Shown here piece by piece: positions 1 to 5,154 of a DNA stretch of 5,154 nucleotides. The position numbers were made by a program, and so were the translations under genes. Each line of letters starts with the position of its first letter. Position 1 is the first letter of the stretch. The notes below the pieces were generated by a model, which was given only the letters and a program-made list of their open reading frames with translations, was not told the DNA's origin and searched no databases. This stretch comes from Clostridia bacterium (GTDB lineage Bacteria > Bacillota_A > Clostridia > Peptostreptococcales > JAAYPU01), in NCBI GenBank assembly GCA_022360735.1, contig JAKSCF010000428.1, positions 1 through 5,154 of the forward strand, written 5' to 3'.

Positions 1-515
1 AAAAACAAATCAGTAATAGAAACACCTGCAACGATTCCGTAAATAATAAAAGTTAGACTAGGCGGAATAATAGGACCTAGTGAACCCGATGCTGCAGCTA
101 AAGAAGTAGCAAACCCTTTGTCATAATTCTCTTTTATCATAGCTGGAATCATGATACCACCTATTGCTGCAACTGTAGCTATAGCTGATCCTGATATGGC
201 AGCAAAAATCATGCAAGTAAAAACTGTAATAATTCCTAATGCCCCGGTAACACCACCTAACATTTTAGTGGAAAAGTTAACCAATCGTTTTGAAATGCCT
301 CCAGCCATCATAATATCTCCAGCTAATATAAAAAATGGTATAGCTAACAAAGGAAAGCTATCTGCAGAAGTAAAATAAGTTTGTACTACTAAGTTGATAG
401 GTATTATATCTGTTATAAAAATTACAAGTACTGTTGATATTGCTAATGCAAATGCAATAGGTATACTTAATAATAATGCACCTGCAAAGAATAATACTAA
501 GAGTAATCCTGTCAT
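1..515 (-). CDS. dctM: TRAP transporter large permease subunit (DctM family), 3'-truncated by window edge
   Basis: This is the large membrane subunit of a tripartite ATP-independent periplasmic (TRAP) transporter, the part that carries solute across the membrane, usually coupled to Na+. Only the first 171 codons are present; family members are usually about 425-430 residues, so some 60% lies beyond position 1. The visible protein is very hydrophobic and carries family signatures in order: a first membrane helix (residues 2-34), the PFFILAG motif (60-66), GGVTGALG (87-94), the small-residue stretch FAAISGSAIAT (104-114) and GPIIPPS (147-153). The start is fixed by AGGAG at 526-522, six bases before ATG 515-513. 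An ATG five bases upstream (520-518) runs into TGA after two codons, so it is a decoy. The gene begins 42 bases after the dctQ stop and is surely cotranscribed with it. The family is near certain; the substrate is unknown. Confidence 0.95.
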   Translation of the reverse strand, partial: MTGLLLVLFFAGALLLSIPIAFALAISTVLVIFITDIIPINLVVQTYFTSADSFPLLAIPFFILAGDIMMAGGISKRLVNFSTKMLGGVTGALGIITVFTCMIFAAISGSAIATVAAIGGIMIPAMIKENYDKGFATSLAAASGSLGPIIPPSLTFIIYGIVAGVSITDLF

Positions 516-557
516 GTCATTCTCCTCTCTCGAGCTTTCATGTATAATGGTTCCTAT

Positions 558-1022
558 CTATTCTGTTTTTTCATAATGAAAAAACTGCCTCTGAATAATT
601 CTAATAATGAGCAAAAAGAAACCGATTGGAATAGCCGCATACGCATATGCCATTCTAATATTTAATCCCTGTGACATTTGGTTACTTTCAAATAGATTAA
701 TCGTATAACGTGCACTAAAATAAAATAAGGTGATATTAAACACCAACCATACAATATTGCCAATCAAGGTAACATGCTTACGTATTTTTTTAGGAAATAT
801 ATTATTTAAAGACTCAATACGTATATGTGTTCCTTTCTTTGCTGCATAAGCTGCTCCAATGAATATCACCCAAATAAATAAATATCTCGCAACTTCATCT
901 GACCAAGCATTTGAATTTTTAAATATATATCTTAATACAACTTGTAATGTAAGGACTACCAGCATTCCGATCATACACACAACACATATATTTTCTTCTA
1001 ACTCTTTCCATATTTTTTTCAT
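558..1022 (-). CDS. dctQ: TRAP transporter small permease subunit (DctQ family)
   Basis: This is the small four-helix membrane subunit that pairs with DctM. The 154-residue product matches the usual family length. Hydrophobic segments lie at about residues 11-30, 47-62, 84-104 and 126-143. Family marks are RY at 31-32 after the first helix, W40 with E43 and R46 (WSDEVARYLFIW), the GAAYAAKKG stretch (56-64) and HIRIE (66-70) leading into an amphipathic region. An in-frame ATG at 1031-1029 would add three residues, but it overlaps the Shine-Dalgarno AAAGGA (1036-1031). That site sits eight bases before the ATG at 1022-1020, so I choose the latter. The gene lies between dctP (66 bases upstream) and dctM (42 bases downstream), the usual P-Q-M order. 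The family call is firm; the subunit itself gives no clue to the solute. Confidence 0.93.
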   Translation of the reverse strand: MKKIWKELEENICVVCMIGMLVVLTLQVVLRYIFKNSNAWSDEVARYLFIWVIFIGAAYAAKKGTHIRIESLNNIFPKKIRKHVTLIGNIVWLVFNITLFYFSARYTINLFESNQMSQGLNIRMAYAYAAIPIGFFLLIIRIIQRQFFHYEKTE

Positions 1023-1054
1023 TTTTATCATCCTTTATTGGTTATTTCACTAAA

Positions 1055-1073
1055 GGGAAGCAAAATTGCTCCC
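1055..1073 (-). promoter_or_regulatory. Hairpin between dctP and dctQ
   Basis: The arms GGGAGCAA and TTGCTTCCC (minus strand) pair with one bulged base around a two-base loop. The hairpin starts 15 bases after the dctP stop. Only three T follow on the minus strand before the sequence turns mixed, so it would be a weak terminator at best. In TRAP and ABC operons such a hairpin after the binding-protein gene commonly protects the upstream mRNA or attenuates read-through, giving more binding protein than permease. That role is inferred here from position only. Confidence 0.55.
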
Positions 1074-1088
1074 CTGTACATTGGTTTG

Positions 1089-2132
1089 TTATTTGTTTAC
1101 ATATTCTATACAGCCATCTAAAAATTCTTTTCCACCAACTGCATCAGCTAAACCATCCCATATTGGCTTTGCTGCATCAATAAATACTTGCAATTCTTCG
1201 GGTGTATATTCTGTAACTACAACGCCCCTATCACGTATGATATCAAGTGCTTCTTTTTCTGCTTCTGCTTCCAGTTGACCTACGTGACGTACATAATCGT
1301 CCATACACTCATCAAAGATAGCCTGTAAATCCTCAGGTAAACTTTCGTACCATTCATTATTAACCAAGGGAGAGAATACCAAATATGATGGATCTACCGT
1401 TCCCATATATTTTTGTACTTCTGTGAAACCGTCGGATACATATAACATGGTTCTTGTCATCATACCATCTACAGTGCCTTGTTGAAGAGCAGTATAGACT
1501 TCTGAATATGCCATAGGCGTTGGATTTGCTCCCCAAGCTTTTACAGTTTCAACATACGTATCAGCTTTCATAACTCGAATATCTAAGTTTTCTAGATCCG
1601 CCGGTGATTTAATCGGTTTACTGTTAGTAGATATTTTTACTTTTCCTCCACCATACGTGCCATACATTCTAAGCCCAGTGTATTCTAGCACATCTTCTTT
1701 CATTTTTTTGCCCATATCACTCTCTACGAAACCATATAGGTCCTCTTCATTTGTAAATAAATATGGAACATCAAATATATTAAAAGTTTTTAACTCCGGA
1801 TGCATAGATGACAAAATAAATGAAGGCGGAACAGCCATCTGCATCACATTGTTTTGCGCCATCTCAACTTGTTCTCTATCCGAAGAACTAATCTCTCCAT
1901 TTGGAAAAATCTTTAGGTCAAATCTGCCATCACTTTTTTCCCTTAATTGTTCACCCAAATACTCTAATCCAATATGGGATGGGTTCTCTGTAGTAACAAG
2001 TTCAGCTATTTTTATTGTATATACTTCGCTGTTTTCTCCTTCATTCTCTGCAGCTGTATTTGAGCCACCACATCCCACAAAAGCAACAGAAGTCAATAAA
2101 AGAATCACTAACAAAACACTAATTTTTTTCAT
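1089..2132 (-). CDS. dctP: TRAP transporter solute-binding lipoprotein (DctP family)
   Basis: This is the extracytoplasmic binding protein that captures the solute and delivers it to DctQM. The chosen start gives 347 residues, normal for the family plus a lipoprotein leader. The leader has MKK, a hydrophobic core (residues 4-19) and a lipobox-like FVGC ending at Cys21, then a Gly/Ser/Asn/Glu-rich linker (22-36), so the mature protein is probably membrane-anchored. The body shows the family core: LDIRVM with the conserved carboxylate-binding Arg186, WGANPTPMAYSEVYTALQQGTVDG (200-223) and GFTEVQKYM (235-243). The segment after VDG reads MMTR instead of the usual QENP, and a second binding-site Arg appears to be Lys166. 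An ATG 18 bases upstream (2150-2148) is less likely because the Shine-Dalgarno GAGGGAG (2144-2138) lies between the two and serves the ATG at 2132-2130. The first gene of the PQM unit; ligand unknown, probably a carboxylate. Confidence 0.95.
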   Translation of the reverse strand: MKKISVLLVILLLTSVAFVGCGGSNTAAENEGENSEVYTIKIAELVTTENPSHIGLEYLGEQLREKSDGRFDLKIFPNGEISSSDREQVEMAQNNVMQMAVPPSFILSSMHPELKTFNIFDVPYLFTNEEDLYGFVESDMGKKMKEDVLEYTGLRMYGTYGGGKVKISTNSKPIKSPADLENLDIRVMKADTYVETVKAWGANPTPMAYSEVYTALQQGTVDGMMTRTMLYVSDGFTEVQKYMGTVDPSYLVFSPLVNNEWYESLPEDLQAIFDECMDDYVRHVGQLEAEAEKEALDIIRDRGVVVTEYTPEELQVFIDAAKPIWDGLADAVGGKEFLDGCIEYVNK

Positions 2133-2137
2133 TTTTT

Positions 2138-2144
2138 CTCCCTC
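2138..2144 (-). promoter_or_regulatory. Shine-Dalgarno that decides the dctP start
   Basis: GAGGGAG on the minus strand lies five bases before ATG 2132-2130 and inside the six-codon extension that an upstream ATG (2150-2148) would give. No comparable site precedes the upstream ATG. The lipoprotein leader also begins naturally with the MKK encoded from 2132. Confidence 0.8.
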
Positions 2145-2155
2145 TTTCATTCTTA

Positions 2156-2191
2156 ATTATAGTTGTTGTTATTGCTAACAATTAATTAGCA
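2156..2191 (-). promoter_or_regulatory. Candidate dctP promoter with adjoining operator-like inverted repeat
   Basis: A perfect TATAAT lies on the minus strand at 2161-2156. The region 17 bases upstream (TAATTG) is only a weak -35, so activation or another promoter is possible. The inverted repeat TGCTAA-N7-TTAGCA (2173-2191) covers the -35 position, where a repressor or activator could act. A start about seven bases past the TATAAT would give a short leader of some 17 nt that still includes the GAGGGAG ribosome site. The box and the repeat are visible; their function is inferred. Confidence 0.4.
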
Positions 2192-2375
2192 CAAAATTAT
2201 CTTCTACTAAACTAAATGAATTAACCCAAGTGTTCTACAAGAAAGATACTTTTTTACTCCTTCCTTAAATTAAATTATTCTGAGTTTCAAAATTCTTAAA
2301 AATTCTTACTCCTTTCTTTTGTATTTTCGCTTTATTCAGTTACCATAGTTTATTAGTATTTATCGTAGTGAATTT

Positions 2376-2403
2376 AAAGCCAAAGGAATACTTTGGCTTT
2401 TTT
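2376..2403 (+). terminator. Rho-independent terminator-like hairpin, T-tract on the plus strand
   Basis: The arms AAAGCCAAAG (2376-2385) and CTTTGGCTTT (2391-2400) form a perfect 10-bp stem with a five-base loop, and the T run continues to 2403, giving six consecutive T. This is a good intrinsic terminator read left to right. Read on the minus strand, the stem is followed by only three T and then AAATTC, so termination of the leftward transcript would be weaker. No plus-strand gene lies upstream, so it either ends an unrecognised plus-strand RNA or acts as a leaky two-way terminator for the dehydrogenase transcript. Confidence 0.7.
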
Positions 2404-2450
2404 CTTGAACACCTTATAAATACTTCTAATAACACTTTTTTAACTTCTCA

Positions 2451-2536
2451 TAGTCATAATCATGACAAAATCTCTGTTGCATACGATGCATGTACTATAT
2501 AGTTACGCAAAAGTCATGCCATGATATTTTTGACTA
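2451..2536. repeat. Palindrome-rich segment bounded by an interrupted inverted repeat
   Basis: The outer arms TAGTCA (2451-2456) and TGACTA (2531-2536) are inverted. Inside them ATCATG (2459-2464) can pair with CATGAT (2520-2525), and a further GAC/GTC pairing is possible. The interior holds TGCAT-ACG-ATGCA (2478-2490) and the 10-bp palindrome ACTATATAGT (2494-2503). It could be a folded RNA element or a cluster of regulator sites. No known riboswitch or T-box signature is recognised. Confidence 0.35.
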
Positions 2537-2613
2537 TCTGTATTTAAGTAATGATAAATTTATTAATAAATCTCCATTCTGCTGGACTATTATTTGACAT
2601 CTACTAATCTTTT

Positions 2614-2650
2614 TCACATCACATGTGAATTAAATTCACATGTGATGTGA
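2614..2650. repeat. Perfect 17-bp inverted repeat with 3-base spacer
   Basis: The arms TCACATCACATGTGAAT (2614-2630) and its exact reverse complement (2634-2650) are separated by TAA. Each arm contains the self-complementary 10-mer TCACATGTGA (2619-2628 and 2636-2645), centres 17 bases apart. It begins 35 bases past the dehydrogenase stop. No T-tract follows it on the minus strand (AAAAGATT follows) or on the plus strand (CCTGCTC), so it is not a standard intrinsic terminator. It may still form a stable 3'-end RNA hairpin that protects the upstream message, or be a double operator. Confidence 0.8.
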
Positions 2651-2685
2651 CCTGCTCTATAGTATTTATTTAAACAAATAATCAA

Positions 2686-3705
2686 CTATGGATATAACAC
2701 AACTTTAATCGCTTCTCTTTTGTCAATTAACTCTAATGCTTTCTTTATATCTTTTAACGGTAACTCATGTGTGATCATCTTTTTAACATCTATTCTTCTT
2801 GAAGACAATAAGTCAATACAGTGTTCGAAATCATTATAGGAGTAGCAAATACTACCTTCTATTGTCAGTTCATTCCTTACAATTGTCGTTACTGGAATTG
2901 TACAGGGTTCGTGGAAAATTCCAGCTAAGCTTAAATGTCCCTTCTTCTTTAAACTATTAATACAGGTTTCTACAACAGATGCTTTTCCAGTGGCTTCTAT
3001 AATAATATCTGCCATTTTACCATTGGTATATTCTTTTATTTTTTCTACTGCATCTTCCCCTTTTTCCCCAATATTAACGGTAATATCTGCACCTAACTCT
3101 TTTGCCAAGTTCAGTCTGTTTTCTCTAGTGCCAACCATAATTACTTTATTAGCGCCTTCAAGTTTTGCAACTTGTAAAGACAATAAACCTATTGGTCCAG
3201 GCCCAAATACGACTACCGTATCTTCAGGGGTAACGCTGGCTTTTTTTACAGGTCTGTGTGCTGAAGCAATAGGATCAACCATAGATCCTTCTAAGAAGCT
3301 CACATTGTCTGGCAGCTTATGGACTGAATTTTCTGGAACAACAACATATTCTGCAAACGAACCATTAACATGGATACCTGTTTCAACAAGCTCATCACAC
3401 AATACTTCATAACCCTCTCTACAATAAGAACACGTAAAGCAATTTTGGACAGACGATGGAACCACTCGATCGCCTTTTTTATATTTTTTAACCTCTGATC
3501 CTACTTCTACAATTACACCCGTAAATTCATGTCCTGCAATAAAAGGTATAGGAACGTTCCTTATGCCATTAAAAATGGGGATGTCAGAACCACAAATGCC
3601 TATACACTCAACCTTTATTAATACTTCATTTGCTTTGTATTTGGGTACATCCACTTCTTTTATTACAAAACCTGGACCTGCTTTTTCTTTAACTATAGCA
3701 ATCAT
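2686..3705 (-). CDS. Zinc-dependent medium-chain alcohol/polyol dehydrogenase (sorbitol/threonine dehydrogenase-like)
   Basis: This cytoplasmic oxidoreductase probably interconverts a secondary alcohol and a ketone (or an aldehyde) using a nicotinamide cofactor. The 339 residues match the family. The N-terminal GroES-like domain carries the catalytic zinc ligands Cys38 (GICGSD), His59 and Glu60 (GHEF), with Asp144 in VDPIA where Glu is more usual. The structural zinc site is complete: Cys89, Cys92, Cys95 and Cys103. The Rossmann domain has GPGPIG (168-173). The second strand ends VGTRENRL (191-198), so the acidic residue typical of NAD-specific members is replaced by Gly-Thr-Arg, suggesting NADP(H). 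AGGAGAGG (3718-3711), five bases before ATG 3705-3703, sets the start. It follows the aminotransferase by 99 AT-rich bases with no terminator, so the two are likely cotranscribed. The fold and chemistry are firm; the substrate is open, and names such as sorbitol or threonine dehydrogenase would be over-calls. Confidence 0.92.
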   Translation of the reverse strand: MIAIVKEKAGPGFVIKEVDVPKYKANEVLIKVECIGICGSDIPIFNGIRNVPIPFIAGHEFTGVIVEVGSEVKKYKKGDRVVPSSVQNCFTCSYCREGYEVLCDELVETGIHVNGSFAEYVVVPENSVHKLPDNVSFLEGSMVDPIASAHRPVKKASVTPEDTVVVFGPGPIGLLSLQVAKLEGANKVIMVGTRENRLNLAKELGADITVNIGEKGEDAVEKIKEYTNGKMADIIIEATGKASVVETCINSLKKKGHLSLAGIFHEPCTIPVTTIVRNELTIEGSICYSYNDFEHCIDLLSSRRIDVKKMITHELPLKDIKKALELIDKREAIKVVLYP

Positions 3706-3804
3706 TTTATCCTCTCCTAATTCACTAAAATGTAAATAATTTTCTAATAAATCTTTATAATGGTATTCATAAATTAATCCTACATTATTCTAATCATGAA
3801 TTGC

Positions 3805-5052
3805 TTATTTTACAGGATATTTATTATTAGTTATATCCAAAGCCTCTTCAAAAGCATTTAAAATATAATCAAGATCTTCATTAGTATGTCGATGTGCAAT
3901 ATACCAGTGATGGTAAGGAGCAAGCAGTATTTTTCTGCGAATAGTTTGTGTAAAAAATAGTTCTGTACGTTCTTGGTGATAGTTGTCTACTTTATCAAAA
4001 AGAATGTATGGCATTGGTGCAATTCCTGCTAAGGATACGGGTACACCAGAACTTTTTAATATCTTGTCAAGTTTTATCTCGAAAAGTTTGCCTTTTTCCC
4101 ATACCTTGTCCAAAACATTATCTCGTTCAAGTATATCTATACACTTTAATGCAGCTACCATTTCTAAACTATTTGGAAAAAATGTTGAGCTAATATAAAC
4201 ATCTTTTTTAGCTATTTCCATTATTTCTGCTTTTCCCACACAAGCACTTATAGGGTATCCATTAGCTAGAGCTTTCCCAAATGCCGATAAATCAGGTGTA
4301 ACACCATAGTATTGTTGTGCTCCTCCTAAAGACATTCTGAAACCTGTTCTTATTTCATCGAATATTAATATAGCTTTGTATTTATCTGCAAGTTCTCTCA
4401 CGCCTTGCAGATATCCAGGTACAGGCTCTGTAACACGTTGAGAGCGACTATGCAAAATAGGTGTAATAATAATTCCGGCTACTTCACCATCATTCTCTTT
4501 AAGGATTTCCTCCAGTGCATCTAAGTTCCCATAAGGGAATTCAATGGTTAGTGCTTTTATTTCCTGTGGAACACCACCACCAGGCTCTACACACCAGTCA
4601 TGCCAACCGTGATATCCACAGCGTAATATCTTCTTTTTACCCGTGTAGCCACGAGCAATACGTATAGCAACAGACGTTGCATCTGAACCACTTTTTGTTA
4701 GTATACTCATCTCAGCAGATGGTATTAATTCAGCTAATTTTTCATGCAATTTTTTTTGTACTTCTTGACATAATGTAAAGCAAAATCCTTTCTCCATTTG
4801 TTCAATAACTGCTTGATTAATTTCTGATTCGTTATAACCCAAAATAATAGGTCCATATGCACAAAGCATATCAATATAATCATTACCATCTACATCAACT
4901 AGATGCCCTTCGTACCCTTTCTCAAGGAACATGGGATATTCGTTTGGAATGTAGAAATTGGGATTACGCACACCCATAAGGCCCCCAGGAATTACTTTTT
5001 TTGCCGATTCAAATAAATCTTTAGATTTTTCTAAGTTTAATCTTTGTGCCAT
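3805..5052 (-). CDS. Class III PLP-dependent aminotransferase, glutamate-1-semialdehyde aminomutase-like
   Basis: This cytoplasmic fold-type I PLP enzyme probably transfers an amino group to or from a carbonyl compound. Its 415 residues fit the family. Motifs in order are IPGGLMGVR (21-29), the phosphate-binding SGSDAT (121-126), YHGWHDW (147-153) around the cofactor ring, FDEIRTGFR (231-239) with Asp232 pairing with the pyridine nitrogen, and FGKALANGYP (258-267) with Lys260 as the Schiff-base lysine. SSTFFPNSLEMVA (288-300) resembles the inter-subunit phosphate-contact segment. It resembles HemL overall, but the loop after YHGWHDW is about a dozen residues shorter than in true HemL and lacks the GSG-type gating segment. 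The SGTEA motif of HemL is SGSDA here. It sits with a dehydrogenase and a TRAP transporter and no tetrapyrrole genes, so a catabolic or biosynthetic transaminase is more likely than a heme enzyme. AAGGAG (5067-5062), nine bases upstream, supports the start. The substrate is unknown. Confidence 0.9.
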   Translation of the reverse strand: MAQRLNLEKSKDLFESAKKVIPGGLMGVRNPNFYIPNEYPMFLEKGYEGHLVDVDGNDYIDMLCAYGPIILGYNESEINQAVIEQMEKGFCFTLCQEVQKKLHEKLAELIPSAEMSILTKSGSDATSVAIRIARGYTGKKKILRCGYHGWHDWCVEPGGGVPQEIKALTIEFPYGNLDALEEILKENDGEVAGIIITPILHSRSQRVTEPVPGYLQGVRELADKYKAILIFDEIRTGFRMSLGGAQQYYGVTPDLSAFGKALANGYPISACVGKAEIMEIAKKDVYISSTFFPNSLEMVAALKCIDILERDNVLDKVWEKGKLFEIKLDKILKSSGVPVSLAGIAPMPYILFDKVDNYHQERTELFFTQTIRRKILLAPYHHWYIAHRHTNEDLDYILNAFEEALDITNNKYPVK

Positions 5053-5087
5053 CTTTTTGTTCTCCTTCCATGAAAAATAGATATTTT

Positions 5088-5125
5088 TAGTTACTATTGT
5101 AAATATTAATAGAATCTAATGTCCA
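5088..5125 (-). promoter_or_regulatory. Candidate promoter and overlapping operator-like repeat upstream of the aminotransferase
   Basis: On the minus strand TGGACA (5125-5120) and TACAAT (5101-5096) are spaced by 18 bases, an acceptable housekeeping-type -35/-10 pair, giving a leader of roughly 40 nt. The -10 is overlapped by an imperfect inverted repeat, TAGTTACTATT (5088-5098) and AATAGAATCTA (5108-5118), with nine of eleven positions matching across a nine-base spacer. A further AT palindrome, AAAAATA-GA-TATTTTT, lies at 5073-5088. The AT-rich background makes chance matches easy, so confidence is low. Confidence 0.35.
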
Positions 5126-5154
5126 TATATAGCTTTAATTTAACTATTAAACTT

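Larger units (their letters stand above)
2151..2685. other. 535-nt non-coding region between the dehydrogenase and dctP
   Basis: No open reading frame with a plausible start and ribosome binding site was found on either strand. From right to left it holds a 17-bp perfect inverted repeat just past the dehydrogenase stop, a palindrome-rich segment (2451-2536) and a terminator-like hairpin (2376-2403). It also holds two copies of a polypurine AAGGAGTAA motif on the minus strand (2306-2318 and 2254-2266) with no coding sequence after them, and a candidate dctP promoter with an adjoining inverted repeat (2156-2191). The length and content suggest that dctPQM is transcribed separately from the two enzyme genes. 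Confidence 0.75.

Noticed and set aside
151..576. Two plus-strand reading frames (151-378 and 394-576) opposite dctM
   Set aside because: The minus strand encodes clear DctM motifs through this interval; the plus frames are antisense artefacts.
859..1278. Plus-strand frames at 859-1053 and 1066-1278
   Set aside because: They lie opposite dctQ and the 3' end of dctP, with no domain or supporting ribosome site.
2133..2150. Upstream ATG for dctP at 2150-2148
   Set aside because: It would put the Shine-Dalgarno inside the coding sequence and add a charged hexapeptide before a normal lipoprotein leader.
1657..2178. 173-codon plus-strand reading frame opposite dctP
   Set aside because: It is antisense to the DctP leader and core, has no family resemblance and no good ribosome binding site.
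2614..2650. Calling the 17-bp inverted repeat an intrinsic terminator
   Set aside because: Neither strand has a T-tract after the stem; the leftward transcript would continue into an A-rich run.
2151..2685. Riboswitch, T-box leader, tRNA, CRISPR or insertion-sequence remnant in the long spacer
   Set aside because: No T-box consensus, cloverleaf, regular repeat-spacer pattern or transposase fragment could be found by eye.
2990..3412. 140-codon plus-strand reading frame opposite the dehydrogenase
   Set aside because: It mirrors a well-conserved zinc dehydrogenase with all metal and cofactor motifs intact. Its own translation shows no recognisable domain, only a Ser/Thr/Pro-rich composition typical of an antisense frame.
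3983..4198. Two overlapping plus-strand frames inside the aminotransferase region
   Set aside because: They are antisense to conserved aminotransferase sequence and show no features of a real protein.
3805..5052. Naming the aminotransferase hemL
   Set aside because: The shortened active-site loop, altered phosphate motif and lack of heme genes nearby argue against the aminomutase role.

Overview
The window is AT-rich DNA in which every convincing gene lies on the minus strand and is preceded by a strong AGGAG-type Shine-Dalgarno. Low GC, A/T-ending codons, a lipoprotein-type TRAP binding protein and polypurine ribosome binding sites suggest a low-GC Gram-positive anaerobe of the Clostridia type. 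This is inference from composition and gene style; no taxonomic marker is present.

Read in the direction of transcription (right to left), the layout is as follows. A putative promoter/operator region (about 5088-5125) precedes a class III PLP-dependent aminotransferase of the glutamate-1-semialdehyde-aminomutase-like branch (3805-5052). A 99-nt gap without a terminator leads to a zinc-dependent medium-chain dehydrogenase of the sorbitol/threonine dehydrogenase type (2686-3705). Next comes a 535-nt non-coding stretch (2151-2685). It holds a perfect 17-bp inverted repeat, a palindrome-rich segment, a terminator hairpin whose T-tract faces the plus strand, and a candidate promoter/operator for the next unit. 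The final unit is a TRAP transporter: binding protein DctP (1089-2132), small membrane subunit DctQ (558-1022) and the first 171 codons of the large membrane subunit DctM (1-515, cut by the window edge).

The simplest reading is a two-transcript uptake-and-catabolism locus. The TRAP system would import a small carboxylate-bearing solute using an ion gradient. The dehydrogenase and aminotransferase would interconvert hydroxyl, carbonyl and amino groups on that solute or a product of it. The substrate cannot be read from the sequence. The aminotransferase is not a credible heme enzyme: it lacks the long active-site loop typical of HemL, and no tetrapyrrole gene is nearby. The most interesting items are the unassigned pathway, an unusual ligand-site signature in DctP, a dehydrogenase cofactor loop that looks NADP-type, and the structured intergenic region.
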